A DNA stretch of 64,000 nt from Secundilactobacillus odoratitofui DSM 19909 = JCM 15043 (GCF_001434895.1 NZ_AZEE01000029.1:225267-289266); one strand, 5' to 3'; counted from the stretch's first letter, positions 35,667 through 44,570 are shown. Notes: generated from the letters alone by a model not told the origin. Numbers and translations: made by a program.

Positions 35667-35696
35667 AGTCACAATCAAAAAAGGAGGTGATGCTTT

Positions 35697-35750
35697 TTGT
35701 CTAATGGAAATAGTCTTAAAGCATCAGCTACGGAGACTTCAGTTAACTAG
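35697..35750 (+). CDS. possible 17-residue peptide ORF in the micro-transcript
   Basis: TTG 35697 lies 9 nt after a full AAGGAGG site and encodes MSNGNSLKASATETSVN. A competing reading is a four-codon ORF (35690-35704) overlapping ATG 35704, which encodes a basic 16-mer, MEIVLKHQLRRLQLTS. The 3' half of the ORF lies in a hairpin, 35723-35730 with 35748-35755. No gene follows on this strand, so it is either a leader whose gene is lost, a peptide gene or a small RNA. Confidence 0.45.
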   Translation: MSNGNSLKASATETSVN

Positions 35751-35766
35751 CTGATACTTAAAGAGA

Positions 35767-35799
35767 GAGCCCTGCGAAATTTACTCGCAGGGCTTTTTT
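35767..35799 (+). terminator. terminator of the micro-transcript
   Basis: AGCCCTGCGA paired with TCGCAGGGCT and a run of six T. Confidence 0.9.
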
Positions 35800-35840
35800 G
35801 TGCTTAACTTACAATTCACTTCCGAATTTCATCCATCCCC

Positions 35841-35891
35841 AAAAAAGGTGACGTAGCGACCAGTTCACACTGGCATCTGCGTCACCTTTTA
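35841..35891. terminator. terminator of the minus-strand DUF2798 gene
   Basis: AAAAGGTGACG / CGTCACCTTTT stem (35843-35853 with 35880-35890), just past the stop at 35905. Confidence 0.75.
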
Positions 35892-35904
35892 TTTAGAAAT
35901 TTAT

Positions 35905-36366
35905 TTACGATTCATTCGGAACAACTCGCAACATCACCCGCATTGCAACGGGCTTCACGAATAACCCTCGAACGATGTAAGCCAATACAAACGACCGTGC
36001 CCACACGATCAGCACTGCAGTGATTGACATACCCGGAAAAGCACCCGCAGTCGCGAGTCCCCAAGTACACATACTAAAACACATCACGACAATCATGGTC
36101 CAACTTCGAATCTTTTGGCCTCGTTTTTGCTGTTCATCAGCCGTTAAATCGCGGGTGTAGCGCCGAATCAAAAAGTTAGTGACGTTGGTCGCCACCAATA
36201 AGTTATAACCAAACGCAAAAATAACTGTCGGTACCCACCAAACTAGAAAAGCCTTAAGCGCCGTTTGCGTTAAACCCATTGAAAATAGCTTTCCAATCAA
36301 ACTCATAATTGAACCCATTCCCAGACACATTTCGGCTGTTAAAAATAACCGTTGCTTCGTAGACAT
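35905..36366 (-). CDS. DUF2798-like four-helix membrane protein
   Basis: A 153-residue membrane protein with four hydrophobic segments in two halves, distantly like the protein at 19071. I chose ATG 36366 (MSTKQRLFL); the ATG at 36378 abuts the GAAGG ribosome site, so the start is uncertain by four codons. The loop between helices 2 and 3 is strongly basic (RRYTRDLTADEQQKRGQK). Function unknown; no operon partner. Confidence 0.6.
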   Translation of the reverse strand: MSTKQRLFLTAEMCLGMGSIMSLIGKLFSMGLTQTALKAFLVWWVPTVIFAFGYNLLVATNVTNFLIRRYTRDLTADEQQKRGQKIRSWTMIVVMCFSMCTWGLATAGAFPGMSITAVLIVWARSFVLAYIVRGLFVKPVAMRVMLRVVPNES

Positions 36367-36539
36367 TGATAAAACCATCCTTCTCACTTTAGATTAGGAT
36401 CACATCACCAACTAACGTCTTTAAAACGGACACACTGTCAGCTACCATCGGTCTAATACCGGTGTCGTCCAAGCCTATTGAGAGTGCTGAGTAATCGACG
36501 CTTATTTTAACGCCATCTGAAAGAATTGTTCAAGTATTT

Positions 36540-37877
36540 CTATCGGCCAACTTGACCATTTTCGATACCAGTGGCTGCATCCGTCACGCTATCCACGTTG
36601 ATCTCTGAAGCAGACGACGTTTCCAACATCCGCCAGTAGACAACGAGCGAAACAAATGAAGCAAACGCCACGTAGTAGAAGAATAACGATTCCATGTTTG
36701 CGGACCGCAACCAAAGTGCCACGTACTCCACGGTACCCCCAAAGATGGCAACCGTCAGGCCATATGGGAAGCCAACGCCCAATGCCCGAATTTCAGTGGG
36801 AAACAGCTCTGCTTTCACAATGGCATTAATGGACGTATAGCCCGAAACAATCACGACACCGGTCAACATTAGGAAAAAGGCTGCCCAAGGTGAATGAACG
36901 TGCGCCAAAACTGAAAAAATTGGAACGGTGAACAACGTGCCGCCAATGCCAAACCATAACAGCATTGGTTTACGACCAATTTTGTCTGAAATCGCGCCAA
37001 AAATTGGTTGTAAAATTAACATCACTAACAGTGCGAAGAAGTTAATCACTGAAACGACCCGGGTATTGAGACCGGTCGTGTTGATCATAAATTTCTGCAG
37101 ATAAGTGGTGTAAGCATAAAAGGCAATAGTGCCACCAAAAGTTAGGCCAACGACCGTAAAGAACTGTTTAGGATACTTGGCCAATAGCGTTAGTGTACCA
37201 GCTTTCTTGCTGTGCTTATTTTTAGCCGTAAATTGATCTGATTCTTCCATCGAAAGTCGCAACCATAACACAGCTACGGCGCCTAAAGCCCCAATCACGA
37301 ATGGAATCCGCCAGCCAAAGGCATACAATTGCGCATTTGATAACAAACTCTGCAAAACGATTTGAACGAGTAGCGCAAACAACTGTCCTGAAATCAAGGT
37401 GACATATTGGAACGATGAATAGAAACCCCGACGCTTTGGCGATGCCATTTCAGAGAGATACGTTGCCGAAGTGCCATATTCGCCACCCAGTGATAAGCCT
37501 TGGAAGAGACGTGTTACGACAAGAATAAGTGGCGACCAAACACCAATCACTTTAAACCCTGGAGTCACCGCAATCACGAGCGATCCGGTTGCCATGATTG
37601 TGACGGACAATGTCAAGGCTGCCCGACGACCCTTCCGATCAGCAAAGCGACCCATGATGAAAGAACCCAACGGTCGCATTAAAAATCCCACTGCGAACAC
37701 CGCGGCAGTAGATAGCAGTTCCGCTGTTTTATTCTCAGCCGGAAAAAACGCTGCTGAAAAATAAATTGCAAACGAAGCATAAACATACCAGTCAAACCAT
37801 TCAATCATGTTACCTAACGAACCTTTAAAAATGTTAGCTGCAATTTGTTTTTCGGTTCGTGCTGATCTCTGAGCCAT
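36540..37877 (-). CDS. MHS-family MFS transporter (KgtP/ProP/ShiA-like)
   Basis: A 445-residue 12-helix transporter. GNMIEWFDWYVYASFA in helix 1 and GRFADRKGRRAAL after helix 2 are the metabolite:H+ symporter signatures, as is LFQGLSLGGEYG. The family imports alpha-ketoglutarate, citrate, shikimate or betaine. A dicarboxylate substrate would fit the fumarate-type flavoproteins elsewhere in the window, but this is inference. Start ATG 37877 behind AAGGAGGACTGTCT. Monocistronic. Confidence 0.78.
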   Translation of the reverse strand: MAQRSARTEKQIAANIFKGSLGNMIEWFDWYVYASFAIYFSAAFFPAENKTAELLSTAAVFAVGFLMRPLGSFIMGRFADRKGRRAALTLSVTIMATGSLVIAVTPGFKVIGVWSPLILVVTRLFQGLSLGGEYGTSATYLSEMASPKRRGFYSSFQYVTLISGQLFALLVQIVLQSLLSNAQLYAFGWRIPFVIGALGAVAVLWLRLSMEESDQFTAKNKHSKKAGTLTLLAKYPKQFFTVVGLTFGGTIAFYAYTTYLQKFMINTTGLNTRVVSVINFFALLVMLILQPIFGAISDKIGRKPMLLWFGIGGTLFTVPIFSVLAHVHSPWAAFFLMLTGVVIVSGYTSINAIVKAELFPTEIRALGVGFPYGLTVAIFGGTVEYVALWLRSANMESLFFYYVAFASFVSLVVYWRMLETSSASEINVDSVTDAATGIENGQVGR

Positions 37878-38094
37878 AGACAGTCCTCCTTAAATTAAAG
37901 CCAAATAATATTATTAAAATTTGATTAGAGATTATTTTAATCTATTTTGATTAATTATTCAAGCAACGACTATTTATTATTTTTATGCAAAGCGTCTGCA
38001 GCCTTACTGTCCGTGCCTAAACCGCTCTCAAAATTTTTTTGAAATGAATATTTCCAGATTACAGATTAGAATTTAAAATGTTCGTGAAATTCCA

Positions 38095-38123
38095 TTGAAA
38101 CACTTAAGAATAGTGCCTATAAT
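38095..38123 (+). promoter_or_regulatory. promoter of the guanine deaminase operon
   Basis: TTGAAA at 38095-38100, 17-bp spacer, TATAAT at 38118-38123. Confidence 0.75.
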
Positions 38124-38132
38124 AGCTTTCAA

Positions 38133-38190
38133 AGTATTGAAGCGAAAATTAAATACCGAATGACGAATATCATTCGGTATTTTCAATACT
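38133..38190 (+). promoter_or_regulatory. two-stem leader structure or PurR-like operator
   Basis: A 9-bp lower stem (38133-38141 with 38182-38190), a one-sided 10-nt bulge and a perfect 12-bp upper stem (38152-38163 with 38170-38181) with a 6-nt loop, starting a few bases after the expected transcription start. The upper stem contains CCGAAT/ATTCGG, resembling paired PurBoxes, so a DNA operator for PurR is the alternative. There is no T run. Confidence 0.5.
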
Positions 38191-38221
38191 GAGATTAACA
38201 ATAAACTAAAGTGAGGTGGTT

Positions 38222-39559
38222 ATGATTTCCTATTCACGTGTCATCGAAGGCGCCTACTTTTCACCAACGACACCAACTTCTGTCACGTATCAGTCACATC
38301 AGTTGATTTGTATCGATAATCACGGTTATATCGATCGGCTCGTCACGTCAGACGATCCCGATTTTGACCAAATTCGTCAATCAGCTGATAAAGCCAACAA
38401 ACTGCTTAGTTTAAGTGACACACAGTTTGTCTTACCAGGTTTCATCGACCTTCACATCCACGCACCGCAGTGGCCCAATGCCGGTCTTGCGTTAGACCGA
38501 CCGTTAAATGAATGGCTCGATACTTACACGTTTCCGCTAGAAGCCAAGTATCAGGACACTGATTTTGCTAAATTGGTTTACTCGGATCTGGTCGATGAAC
38601 TCCTTCGTAATGGGACCACCACCGCGCTTTATTTCGGTACCATCCATAATGCCGCCAACCTAGCTTTGGCCCAAGCTTGTGTCGAACATGGTCAACGTGG
38701 TTTTATTGGTAAAGTTGCGATGGATAATCCCGAACAAACACCGGCTTATTATCGTGACGCCTCTGCTCAAGTCGCAATCGAACAAACTGAACAGTTTATT
38801 CACCAAATTGCAGATTTAAACAAAACGGCAACGGTTAAGCAAACGGCCGTAATCACGCCACGATTCGTGCCAAGCTGTACACCAGCCACACTAAAAGGAT
38901 TAGGTCAACTTGCTAAACAATATGACCTACCCGTCCAGTCACATGCAAGTGAGAGTGACTGGGAGGACGGCTTTGCCTTATCGCACTACCATATGCGAGA
39001 TGCCGAAGTTCTCGACCAATATGGTTTACTCACGGATAAGGCGGTTATGGCCCATGGCACCCTGCTCAACGAAGATGATTACGATTTGTTCAATCGTCGT
39101 CAAACCGCGATTGCACACTGCCCAATTTCTAACGTTTACTTTGGCAATGCCGTCTTACCTGTTAACTCAGTTTTGGCGCATCACGTCAAAATCGGTTTGG
39201 GTACTGATATCTCTGGTGGTTACTCACCAAGTCTGTATCAAAATATTCGTCAAGCGGTCATGTCTTCTAGACAATTAACCGATGGCGTCGATCATGCACT
39301 ATCTCCAGTCCACCGTGGTGTCGCTGACAGTTCCATCAGTGTCAAAACCGCCTTCTACCTCGCTACTGCAGGCGGGGCGGCAAGCTTACACCTCAAAACT
39401 GGTCAAATTACACCCGGCTACTTAGCCGACTTACAAATCGTCTCACTGCCCACCCCTATTCCACCTGACAGTGCAGATAATATCTTTGAAAAATTAATGT
39501 ATCAAACGACTAAGCAAACGATTGATCAAGTATTTGTTCAAGGAATACGCGTTCGATAA
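38222..39559 (+). CDS. guaD: guanine deaminase
   Basis: A 445-residue zinc amidohydrolase. LPGFIDLHIHAPQWPN carries the HxH metal ligands (His78, His80), QSHASES the third histidine, HGTLL a further one, and GLGTDISGGYSPSL the catalytic Asp; the long form with NAGLALDRPLNEWLDTYTFPLE is typical of guanine deaminases. It converts guanine to xanthine and ammonia. ATG 38222 follows GTGAGGTGGTT. The purine permease begins 45 bp downstream. Confidence 0.92.
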   Translation: MISYSRVIEGAYFSPTTPTSVTYQSHQLICIDNHGYIDRLVTSDDPDFDQIRQSADKANKLLSLSDTQFVLPGFIDLHIHAPQWPNAGLALDRPLNEWLDTYTFPLEAKYQDTDFAKLVYSDLVDELLRNGTTTALYFGTIHNAANLALAQACVEHGQRGFIGKVAMDNPEQTPAYYRDASAQVAIEQTEQFIHQIADLNKTATVKQTAVITPRFVPSCTPATLKGLGQLAKQYDLPVQSHASESDWEDGFALSHYHMRDAEVLDQYGLLTDKAVMAHGTLLNEDDYDLFNRRQTAIAHCPISNVYFGNAVLPVNSVLAHHVKIGLGTDISGGYSPSLYQNIRQAVMSSRQLTDGVDHALSPVHRGVADSSISVKTAFYLATAGGAASLHLKTGQITPGYLADLQIVSLPTPIPPDSADNIFEKLMYQTTKQTIDQVFVQGIRVR

Positions 39560-39604
39560 AGAACACGAACTCAGATTTTTAATAAAGGGAGAATAATTCA
39601 AATT

Positions 39605-40972
39605 ATGGATCACAAACAAAATGGCTTATTGTATGGACCAGACGATCGGGTACCAGCTGGACAAGCTGGTATCTTAGGACTTCAACACGTGCTTGCAATG
39701 GACGTGTATGTTGCACCAATCATCATGGCTGGCCTACTGTCGATGTCCGTCGCGCAAAAAACTGGCTTCTTGCAAGCCGCTTTCATTGCGTGCGGTATCG
39801 GGACAATTTTACAAACCCGATTCTTTATGAAGTTGCCCGTTTCTCAAGGTCCATCCTTCGTCCCCGTTGGTGCCGTCGCAGGTATTTACCTCGCAAATGG
39901 TGGTGCACACGGTGGGATGGCAACCGTATTAGGATCGTTAGTTGTCGGGTCATTTTTACTCATCGCGTTAGGCGTGTCCGGCGTCTTCCAAAAGGTGATC
40001 TCCAAACTCGTACCCGCTATTGTGGGTGGCACCATCATTACCTGCGTGGGGTTATCACTTTTACCCGGTGCCCTGAACGATAACGTTTTCGAGGCTAGTG
40101 GTAATATCAATCAAAATATCATTATTGCTGGTACCACTGGCATTGTCATGTTACTTGCTATTATTTTAAGTATTCGTGTACCGCAATTAAAGAAAGTCCT
40201 CAAAGTTAGCTCAATTGTGATTGCACTGATTGTTGGCTCAATCGTCGCAACGTTTATGGGTCGATTTGATTGGAGTACTGTTCAAAAAGCACAGTGGTTT
40301 AGCCTACCTCAATTCACGTCGTTACACTACGGTCTCCACTTCTCAATTCCTGCTATTTTAACGTTTGTGGTCATTTACCTCGTGTTAACAACTGAAACAA
40401 CCGGAACGTGGTTTGCCATGAGTGCCGTTACTGGTGAAAAAATCACCGATAAACAATGGAACATGGGCATTATTGGCGAAGGCCTCAGCTGCTTGATTTC
40501 AGCACTACTCGGAGCCACACCAATGACTGGTTATTCAACTAATGCCGGTGTTGTTTCTGTTACCGGTGTTGCAAGTAAACGCGTCTTCGTCTCAGCCGGA
40601 ATTTGGTTTGTTATTCTCGGCTTCTGCGGTAAATTATCCGCGTTCTTTGCGGCCGTACCTGCACCAGTTATCGGTGGTGTCTACTCCATCATCTGTGTCA
40701 TTATTATGCTAAATGGACTAAACGTCATTCGTTTCCTGAACACGGGCGAAAGTGCTATCTATATTATCGGCGTGCCAATCGTCTTAACCATGGCCTTAGT
40801 CTTGATCCCAAGCAAGGTCGTCAGTGAAGCGCCACAACTCATTCAGTACCTATTGGGCTCACCAATTACAATTGCAGCGCTGAGTGCCATTATCTTGAAT
40901 CTATTAATGTCAAATAAACAGACACTAACTGCTGAGCGTCACGAATCAGCAGCTCAAACCAGCGGTCGTTAG
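39605..40972 (+). CDS. NCS2 family purine (xanthine/uric acid) permease
   Basis: A 455-residue nucleobase:cation symporter-2 with about 14 segments. GLQHVLAMDVYVAPIIM at the start and PVSQGPSFVPVGAVAGIY, ATPMTGYSTNAGVVSVTGVASKR in the centre are the family signatures. The QGPSF motif and coupling to GuaD suggest import or exchange of xanthine or guanine, rather than uracil. The nearest ribosome site, AAGGGAG, is about 15 nt upstream, longer than usual. It ends the operon. Confidence 0.8.
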   Translation: MDHKQNGLLYGPDDRVPAGQAGILGLQHVLAMDVYVAPIIMAGLLSMSVAQKTGFLQAAFIACGIGTILQTRFFMKLPVSQGPSFVPVGAVAGIYLANGGAHGGMATVLGSLVVGSFLLIALGVSGVFQKVISKLVPAIVGGTIITCVGLSLLPGALNDNVFEASGNINQNIIIAGTTGIVMLLAIILSIRVPQLKKVLKVSSIVIALIVGSIVATFMGRFDWSTVQKAQWFSLPQFTSLHYGLHFSIPAILTFVVIYLVLTTETTGTWFAMSAVTGEKITDKQWNMGIIGEGLSCLISALLGATPMTGYSTNAGVVSVTGVASKRVFVSAGIWFVILGFCGKLSAFFAAVPAPVIGGVYSIICVIIMLNGLNVIRFLNTGESAIYIIGVPIVLTMALVLIPSKVVSEAPQLIQYLLGSPITIAALSAIILNLLMSNKQTLTAERHESAAQTSGR

Positions 40973-41017
40973 AAACGAATCGCTTCAGTGACACTAGGCG
41001 GTTCTCAATTTAAATCA

Positions 41018-41067
41018 CAAAAAGCACTGAACATTTTTCGAAATTCGAAACTGTTCGGTGCTTTTTG
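41018..41067 (+). terminator. terminator after the purine permease
   Basis: AAAAAGCACTGAACA with TGTTCGGTGCTTTTT (one G-T). Its T run abuts the -35 box of the next promoter at 41069. Confidence 0.8.
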
Positions 41068-41068
41068 C

Positions 41069-41099
41069 TTGACCTAGAGTTAACTCTAAGTATTAACAT
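41069..41099 (+). promoter_or_regulatory. MerR-type promoter of aldo/keto reductase 2
   Basis: TTGACC at 41069-41074, 19-bp spacer, TAACAT at 41094-41099. The perfect palindrome TAGAGTTAACTCTA (41075-41088) fills the spacer, the classic AdhR/NmlR-like operator. The same design precedes the AKR at 34748. Confidence 0.72.
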
Positions 41100-41170
41100 A
41101 ATAACATCCTAAACATAAAAGGATATGGCACAAAACTTTATTCAAACATTAAATGAAATCAGGTGACAAC

Positions 41171-42019
41171 ATGTCAGTTTTAACAGATACAATCACATTA
41201 AATAACGACGTCAAGATTCCAGCCATTGGTTTTGGTACTTGGCAAACACCAAATGGTCCCATTGCTTATAAAGCGGTGAAAACTGCTCTGGACTTGGGCT
41301 ATCGCCACATCGACACAGCTTATGCCTATCATAATGAGGAAAGCGTTGGTAAGGCGATTAAGGATTCCGGACTGAAGCGTGAAGAGGTTTTCATTACTTC
41401 AAAATTACCAGGTGAAGTCAAGAATGCCAAGCAAGTAACCGAATACTTTGAGTCAACAATTAACAGTTTGGGGGTCGACTACTTAGACCTGTACCTAATC
41501 CACGCGCCATGGCCATGGAACAAAATCGGCGAAAGACATGACGCTGATAACGTCGCTGTTTGGCGAGAAATCGAAAAACTTTATCAAGCGGGTAAAATTA
41601 AATCAATTGGCGTTTCAAACTTCGACGTCCATGATTTACAAAACTTGCTTAAGCACACCGATATCGTACCGGTTGTAAACCAGATTCAATACTACGTCGG
41701 CTTTACCGAACCAAAGATCGTTCAATTTGCGACTGAGCATCATATCAAGATTGAAGCTTACTCACCACTGGCTACTGGTGATTTGATTCATAACGCCAAG
41801 GTCAAGGCAATTGCGGATCATTACAACGTCAGTGTGCCTCAAGTGGCTCTGAAATTTGTACTTCAAAACGGTGCCATCGTCTTGCCAAAGGCCACTAGCG
41901 AAGCGCACATCAAGGCTAATGCTGATTTAGACTTCACGATTTCTGAAGCAGACATGGCCACTTTGAACGCGATGACAGATACTGCTCCAGCCCATTTCCA
42001 TAATGAAACACAGGGTTAA
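41171..42019 (+). CDS. aldo/keto reductase
   Basis: A 282-residue AKR. DTAYAYHNEE, ITSKLPG and YLIHAPWPW hold the Asp-Tyr-Lys-His tetrad, and VLPKATS binds the NADPH phosphate. It is a paralogue of the protein at 34748 but not a near copy. Expected role: NADPH-dependent reduction of aldehydes such as glyoxals. Start ATG 41171 with TCAGGTGACAAC; the reading from 41153 lacks a ribosome site. Confidence 0.85.
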   Translation: MSVLTDTITLNNDVKIPAIGFGTWQTPNGPIAYKAVKTALDLGYRHIDTAYAYHNEESVGKAIKDSGLKREEVFITSKLPGEVKNAKQVTEYFESTINSLGVDYLDLYLIHAPWPWNKIGERHDADNVAVWREIEKLYQAGKIKSIGVSNFDVHDLQNLLKHTDIVPVVNQIQYYVGFTEPKIVQFATEHHIKIEAYSPLATGDLIHNAKVKAIADHYNVSVPQVALKFVLQNGAIVLPKATSEAHIKANADLDFTISEADMATLNAMTDTAPAHFHNETQG

Positions 42020-42072
42020 TTTCGGTTAAAAATAACTGAATAGAACTTCAAGGTTTGAAATCAATCAAAAAT

Positions 42073-42114
42073 AAAGCCACAAACTTTCTTAATTAGGAAA
42101 GTTTGTGGCTTTTA
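42073..42114. terminator. terminator after aldo/keto reductase 2
   Basis: Perfect 16-bp stem (42073-42088 with 42097-42112) and T run. The remaining gap to 42339 contains the palindrome ATTTCCCGGGAAAT at 42157-42170 and no gene. Confidence 0.85.
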
Positions 42115-42156
42115 CTTTGAATTTACCACTGCTGGGAAAATGAGAACGATATTTTT

Positions 42157-42170
42157 ATTTCCCGGGAAAT
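42157..42170. promoter_or_regulatory. ATTTCCCGGGAAAT palindrome
   Basis: Perfect 14-bp palindrome upstream of the small membrane protein gene. Related copies are at 43841-43854 (one mismatch), 30527-30540 and 44615-44628. Possible operator. Confidence 0.4.
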
Positions 42171-42338
42171 ACCACGTCAATCATCGTTTACATCTACCTT
42201 AATTATTGTGATTTTCTATCACATTACACGCCTAAATACCATTGTTATTCACATTTACGGCTAGCAACAGTCCGCTTCTAGTCCAAGGTCATGACGTTGC
42301 CTATAATAACCTTATTACTAAACGGAGGGAATTATATT

Positions 42339-42632
42339 ATGTCTGCGCTCATTTACAATTACGGTCCCATTATCTTAATTATGTTCATTCAAGAAATGCT
42401 CGTTCCAAGATGTCGTCATCGCGTTGTTGCAACGATTCTACCGATAATAACCCTGATCTCCGGGCTTTATCTTTACGTCATTCAACCCGCCAATAATTTA
42501 GGCGATAAACTGATTAACTTATTATTAGTGTTGCTCTGCAGTTTAATCGTGTATCTGATGGGGGTCATCGCTCTACCGACCCAACCAACTGAATCTTCAT
42601 CAGATTATCAATTCACTAAAAATCATGACTAG
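42339..42632 (+). CDS. small three-helix membrane protein
   Basis: A 97-residue hydrophobic protein starting at ATG 42339 after ACGGAGGGAATTATATT; the in-frame upstream ATG at 42291 has no site. Three hydrophobic stretches (GPIILIMFIQEML, TILPIITLISGLYLYVI, LINLLLVLLCSLIVYLMGVIAL) are followed by a short polar tail. No family recognised. It stands alone between terminators. Confidence 0.6.
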   Translation: MSALIYNYGPIILIMFIQEMLVPRCRHRVVATILPIITLISGLYLYVIQPANNLGDKLINLLLVLLCSLIVYLMGVIALPTQPTESSSDYQFTKNHD

Positions 42633-42678
42633 CTTAGCAACGTGCTTAAGCAAATCAAACGATGAAATTTGTCATAAC

Positions 42679-43608
42679 CTAATCAATCGGTTCTTCCCAC
42701 TTATCAGTATTTGGACCAAGGGGTAAAACATGTTCAAAATCGCTAACTGTCTCACTCACTTGGAAAAAGTGCTGTTTAATGGCCAAAAAATCTGTATTTT
42801 GTTTAAAAGCGGGAATTTGATAACAAGTTTTGGCGTAACGCCAGAGATTAGGAAACTCTATCAATCTTTTTTGATTAAGTTTATTTTGAAAATAATAGAC
42901 GAGATCAAAGCGTACTAATCGAACAAAAAGGAGTAAGTCAGATAACGTCACCTGTTCACCAAATAGAAACGATTGCGTGGCGAGTCGTTGATCAAATTCT
43001 GACAACTGACCAAAGAACTGATTTGATAACTGTTCGTATTCCGCCTGTGACTTAACCTCATTGATAGCATTTACTGGTTTTGATAAATTATCAATAATCT
43101 GTTGATTCATCGCTAAGATAGCTGAACGTTGCGCTTCTGGAAAGACGTCTGGTGCATGCTGGGAAAAATAAGCCCGCCATTCAGTTGCAAGTTCCGGTAG
43201 TAGCGTCCCTGACTCACCGTTAACGACTTTGCCAGTTTGACAATCAACCAAAGCTGGTACTGAAGCACGTGCACTAAATTGGGCATCCGCCAGCCGATAG
43301 TTTTCACCTAAACTTTTCGTTTTTAAAATCGGATCAACGTCATCTGCGCTTGGACCGAAAAACCAATCATCATTGACGCCATCATGTCGCAAAGCATATA
43401 CGGGACTCTTGGCAATGACTTCATCTAGGCCAAGCAAATCAATCAAGATTGCGACTGGCGTTGCCCAGGGGCAAAACTTTCCCCAAACTAAGCTGTAGCG
43501 ATTAGGTTCAACGGGTAACTCACCCGTTGAAAATTTAAGATCAAAGGTTGGCGTTGACTTTTGGCTGGGTTGCCAAGCACACGCACCATTATCTGAAGTA
43601 GCAGTCAT
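42679..43608 (-). CDS. glutathionyl-hydroquinone reductase-like (Xi-class GST) protein
   Basis: A 309-residue protein of the ECM4/YqjG group. GKFCPWATPV near residue 45 is the CPWA active-site motif with its catalytic cysteine, and SFLFGEQVTLSDLLLFVRLVRFD is the all-helical GST C-domain. These enzymes use glutathione to reduce quinone conjugates. Many lactobacilli lack glutathione synthesis, so the thiol may be imported. Start ATG 43608 with ATCGAGGTTTTGAAT. Monocistronic. Confidence 0.75.
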   Translation of the reverse strand: MTATSDNGACAWQPSQKSTPTFDLKFSTGELPVEPNRYSLVWGKFCPWATPVAILIDLLGLDEVIAKSPVYALRHDGVNDDWFFGPSADDVDPILKTKSLGENYRLADAQFSARASVPALVDCQTGKVVNGESGTLLPELATEWRAYFSQHAPDVFPEAQRSAILAMNQQIIDNLSKPVNAINEVKSQAEYEQLSNQFFGQLSEFDQRLATQSFLFGEQVTLSDLLLFVRLVRFDLVYYFQNKLNQKRLIEFPNLWRYAKTCYQIPAFKQNTDFLAIKQHFFQVSETVSDFEHVLPLGPNTDKWEEPID

Positions 43609-43915
43609 ATTCAAAACCTCGATTCCGACTAAATTAACTTTCAGTTTACCGAACTTTGGTACGAAATGAAATTCCCCTGTTCGCTAAACTCGCATTTTAA
43701 TCATCATTATTGATCATGAAGTTGGCCCTCAATCGGCTCAAATCCCAAAACTAGCTGTAAATATTCGAAATTGTTTAAATAACGTACAACTTCCGGCATC
43801 AAGCAAAGAATCCTAGCATTCAAATCACCCAAGAATAACAATTTCCCAGGAAATATCTGCTATACTTTTTTTAAGGGCACGCTTGGATCCATAATCGTGC
43901 AAACGGAGGAAAACA
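43609..43915. other. intergenic region with candidate operator
   Basis: A 307-bp gap. ATTTCCCAGGAAAT at 43841-43854 lies just upstream of TATACT (43861-43866), where the XRE regulator at 43916 could autoregulate. Nothing else is recognised. Confidence 0.45.
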
Positions 43916-44536
43916 ATGAAACTTGGGGAACGACTTCAACAAACTCGGCTTGAACGCGAATTAACGCAACAGAATCTCGCGACTGCCATGCATGTTTCAC
44001 GACAAACCATTTCAAATTGGGAAACCGGGCGAACTTACCCAGATATTGATAGTCTGATTGGGCTGAGTAATTACTTTGACCTATCACTAGACGTCTTATT
44101 AAAGGAGGACCGCGGTGTGACTGACTACCTCAAACGTCAAGAAGTCGCTGCTCAACTAGCACCAGTTAGTAAATTGAGTACAATTCTCACATATTTAATT
44201 TTAACAATATCACTTTTTGCACCTATGTCAGATATTTGGAGTCTCATCATCCTGATTGCTGTCGTATTACTCATCATTTTGAATCATCGCCTCGAAAAGT
44301 TCACCGAAAACGTCAACGGTGTCTCAATCACGACTAATCATAAAGCATTTAACTGGCCTAAATTTCGCTGGTGGTTAATTGCACTCGCCAGTATCGTAAC
44401 CATCGTTGGCATCTGGCTTTATATTCACTTTGGGCAAACCGAACTCATACTGATATGGATTGTGGTAACTGCAGGTGGCTGGTTACTAATTGGTATATTA
44501 GAGTTGCTTTTCCGCTTTAACGTTTTTGCATCATAA
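43916..44536 (+). CDS. membrane-tethered XRE-family regulator (paralogue)
   Basis: A 206-residue protein with the same design as the one at 29065: HTH_3 at residues 1-62 (MHVSRQTISNWETGRTYPDIDSL), linker VTDYLKRQEVAAQL, then four hydrophobic segments. Start ATG 43916 behind ACGGAGGAAAAC. The two copies differ in their membrane halves, which suggests different signals. Targets unknown. Confidence 0.75.
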   Translation: MKLGERLQQTRLERELTQQNLATAMHVSRQTISNWETGRTYPDIDSLIGLSNYFDLSLDVLLKEDRGVTDYLKRQEVAAQLAPVSKLSTILTYLILTISLFAPMSDIWSLIILIAVVLLIILNHRLEKFTENVNGVSITTNHKAFNWPKFRWWLIALASIVTIVGIWLYIHFGQTELILIWIVVTAGGWLLIGILELLFRFNVFAS

Positions 44537-44570
44537 TCTTGTTCAGCCTCACAAAATATCTATTCGCTTA

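Larger units (their letters stand above)
37878..38221. other. divergent intergenic region upstream of the purine genes
   Basis: A 344-bp AT-rich gap. The left half has A/T-rich direct patterns (TTAATC repeats) upstream of the MHS transporter; the right half holds the guanine deaminase promoter and structured leader. Confidence 0.5.
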
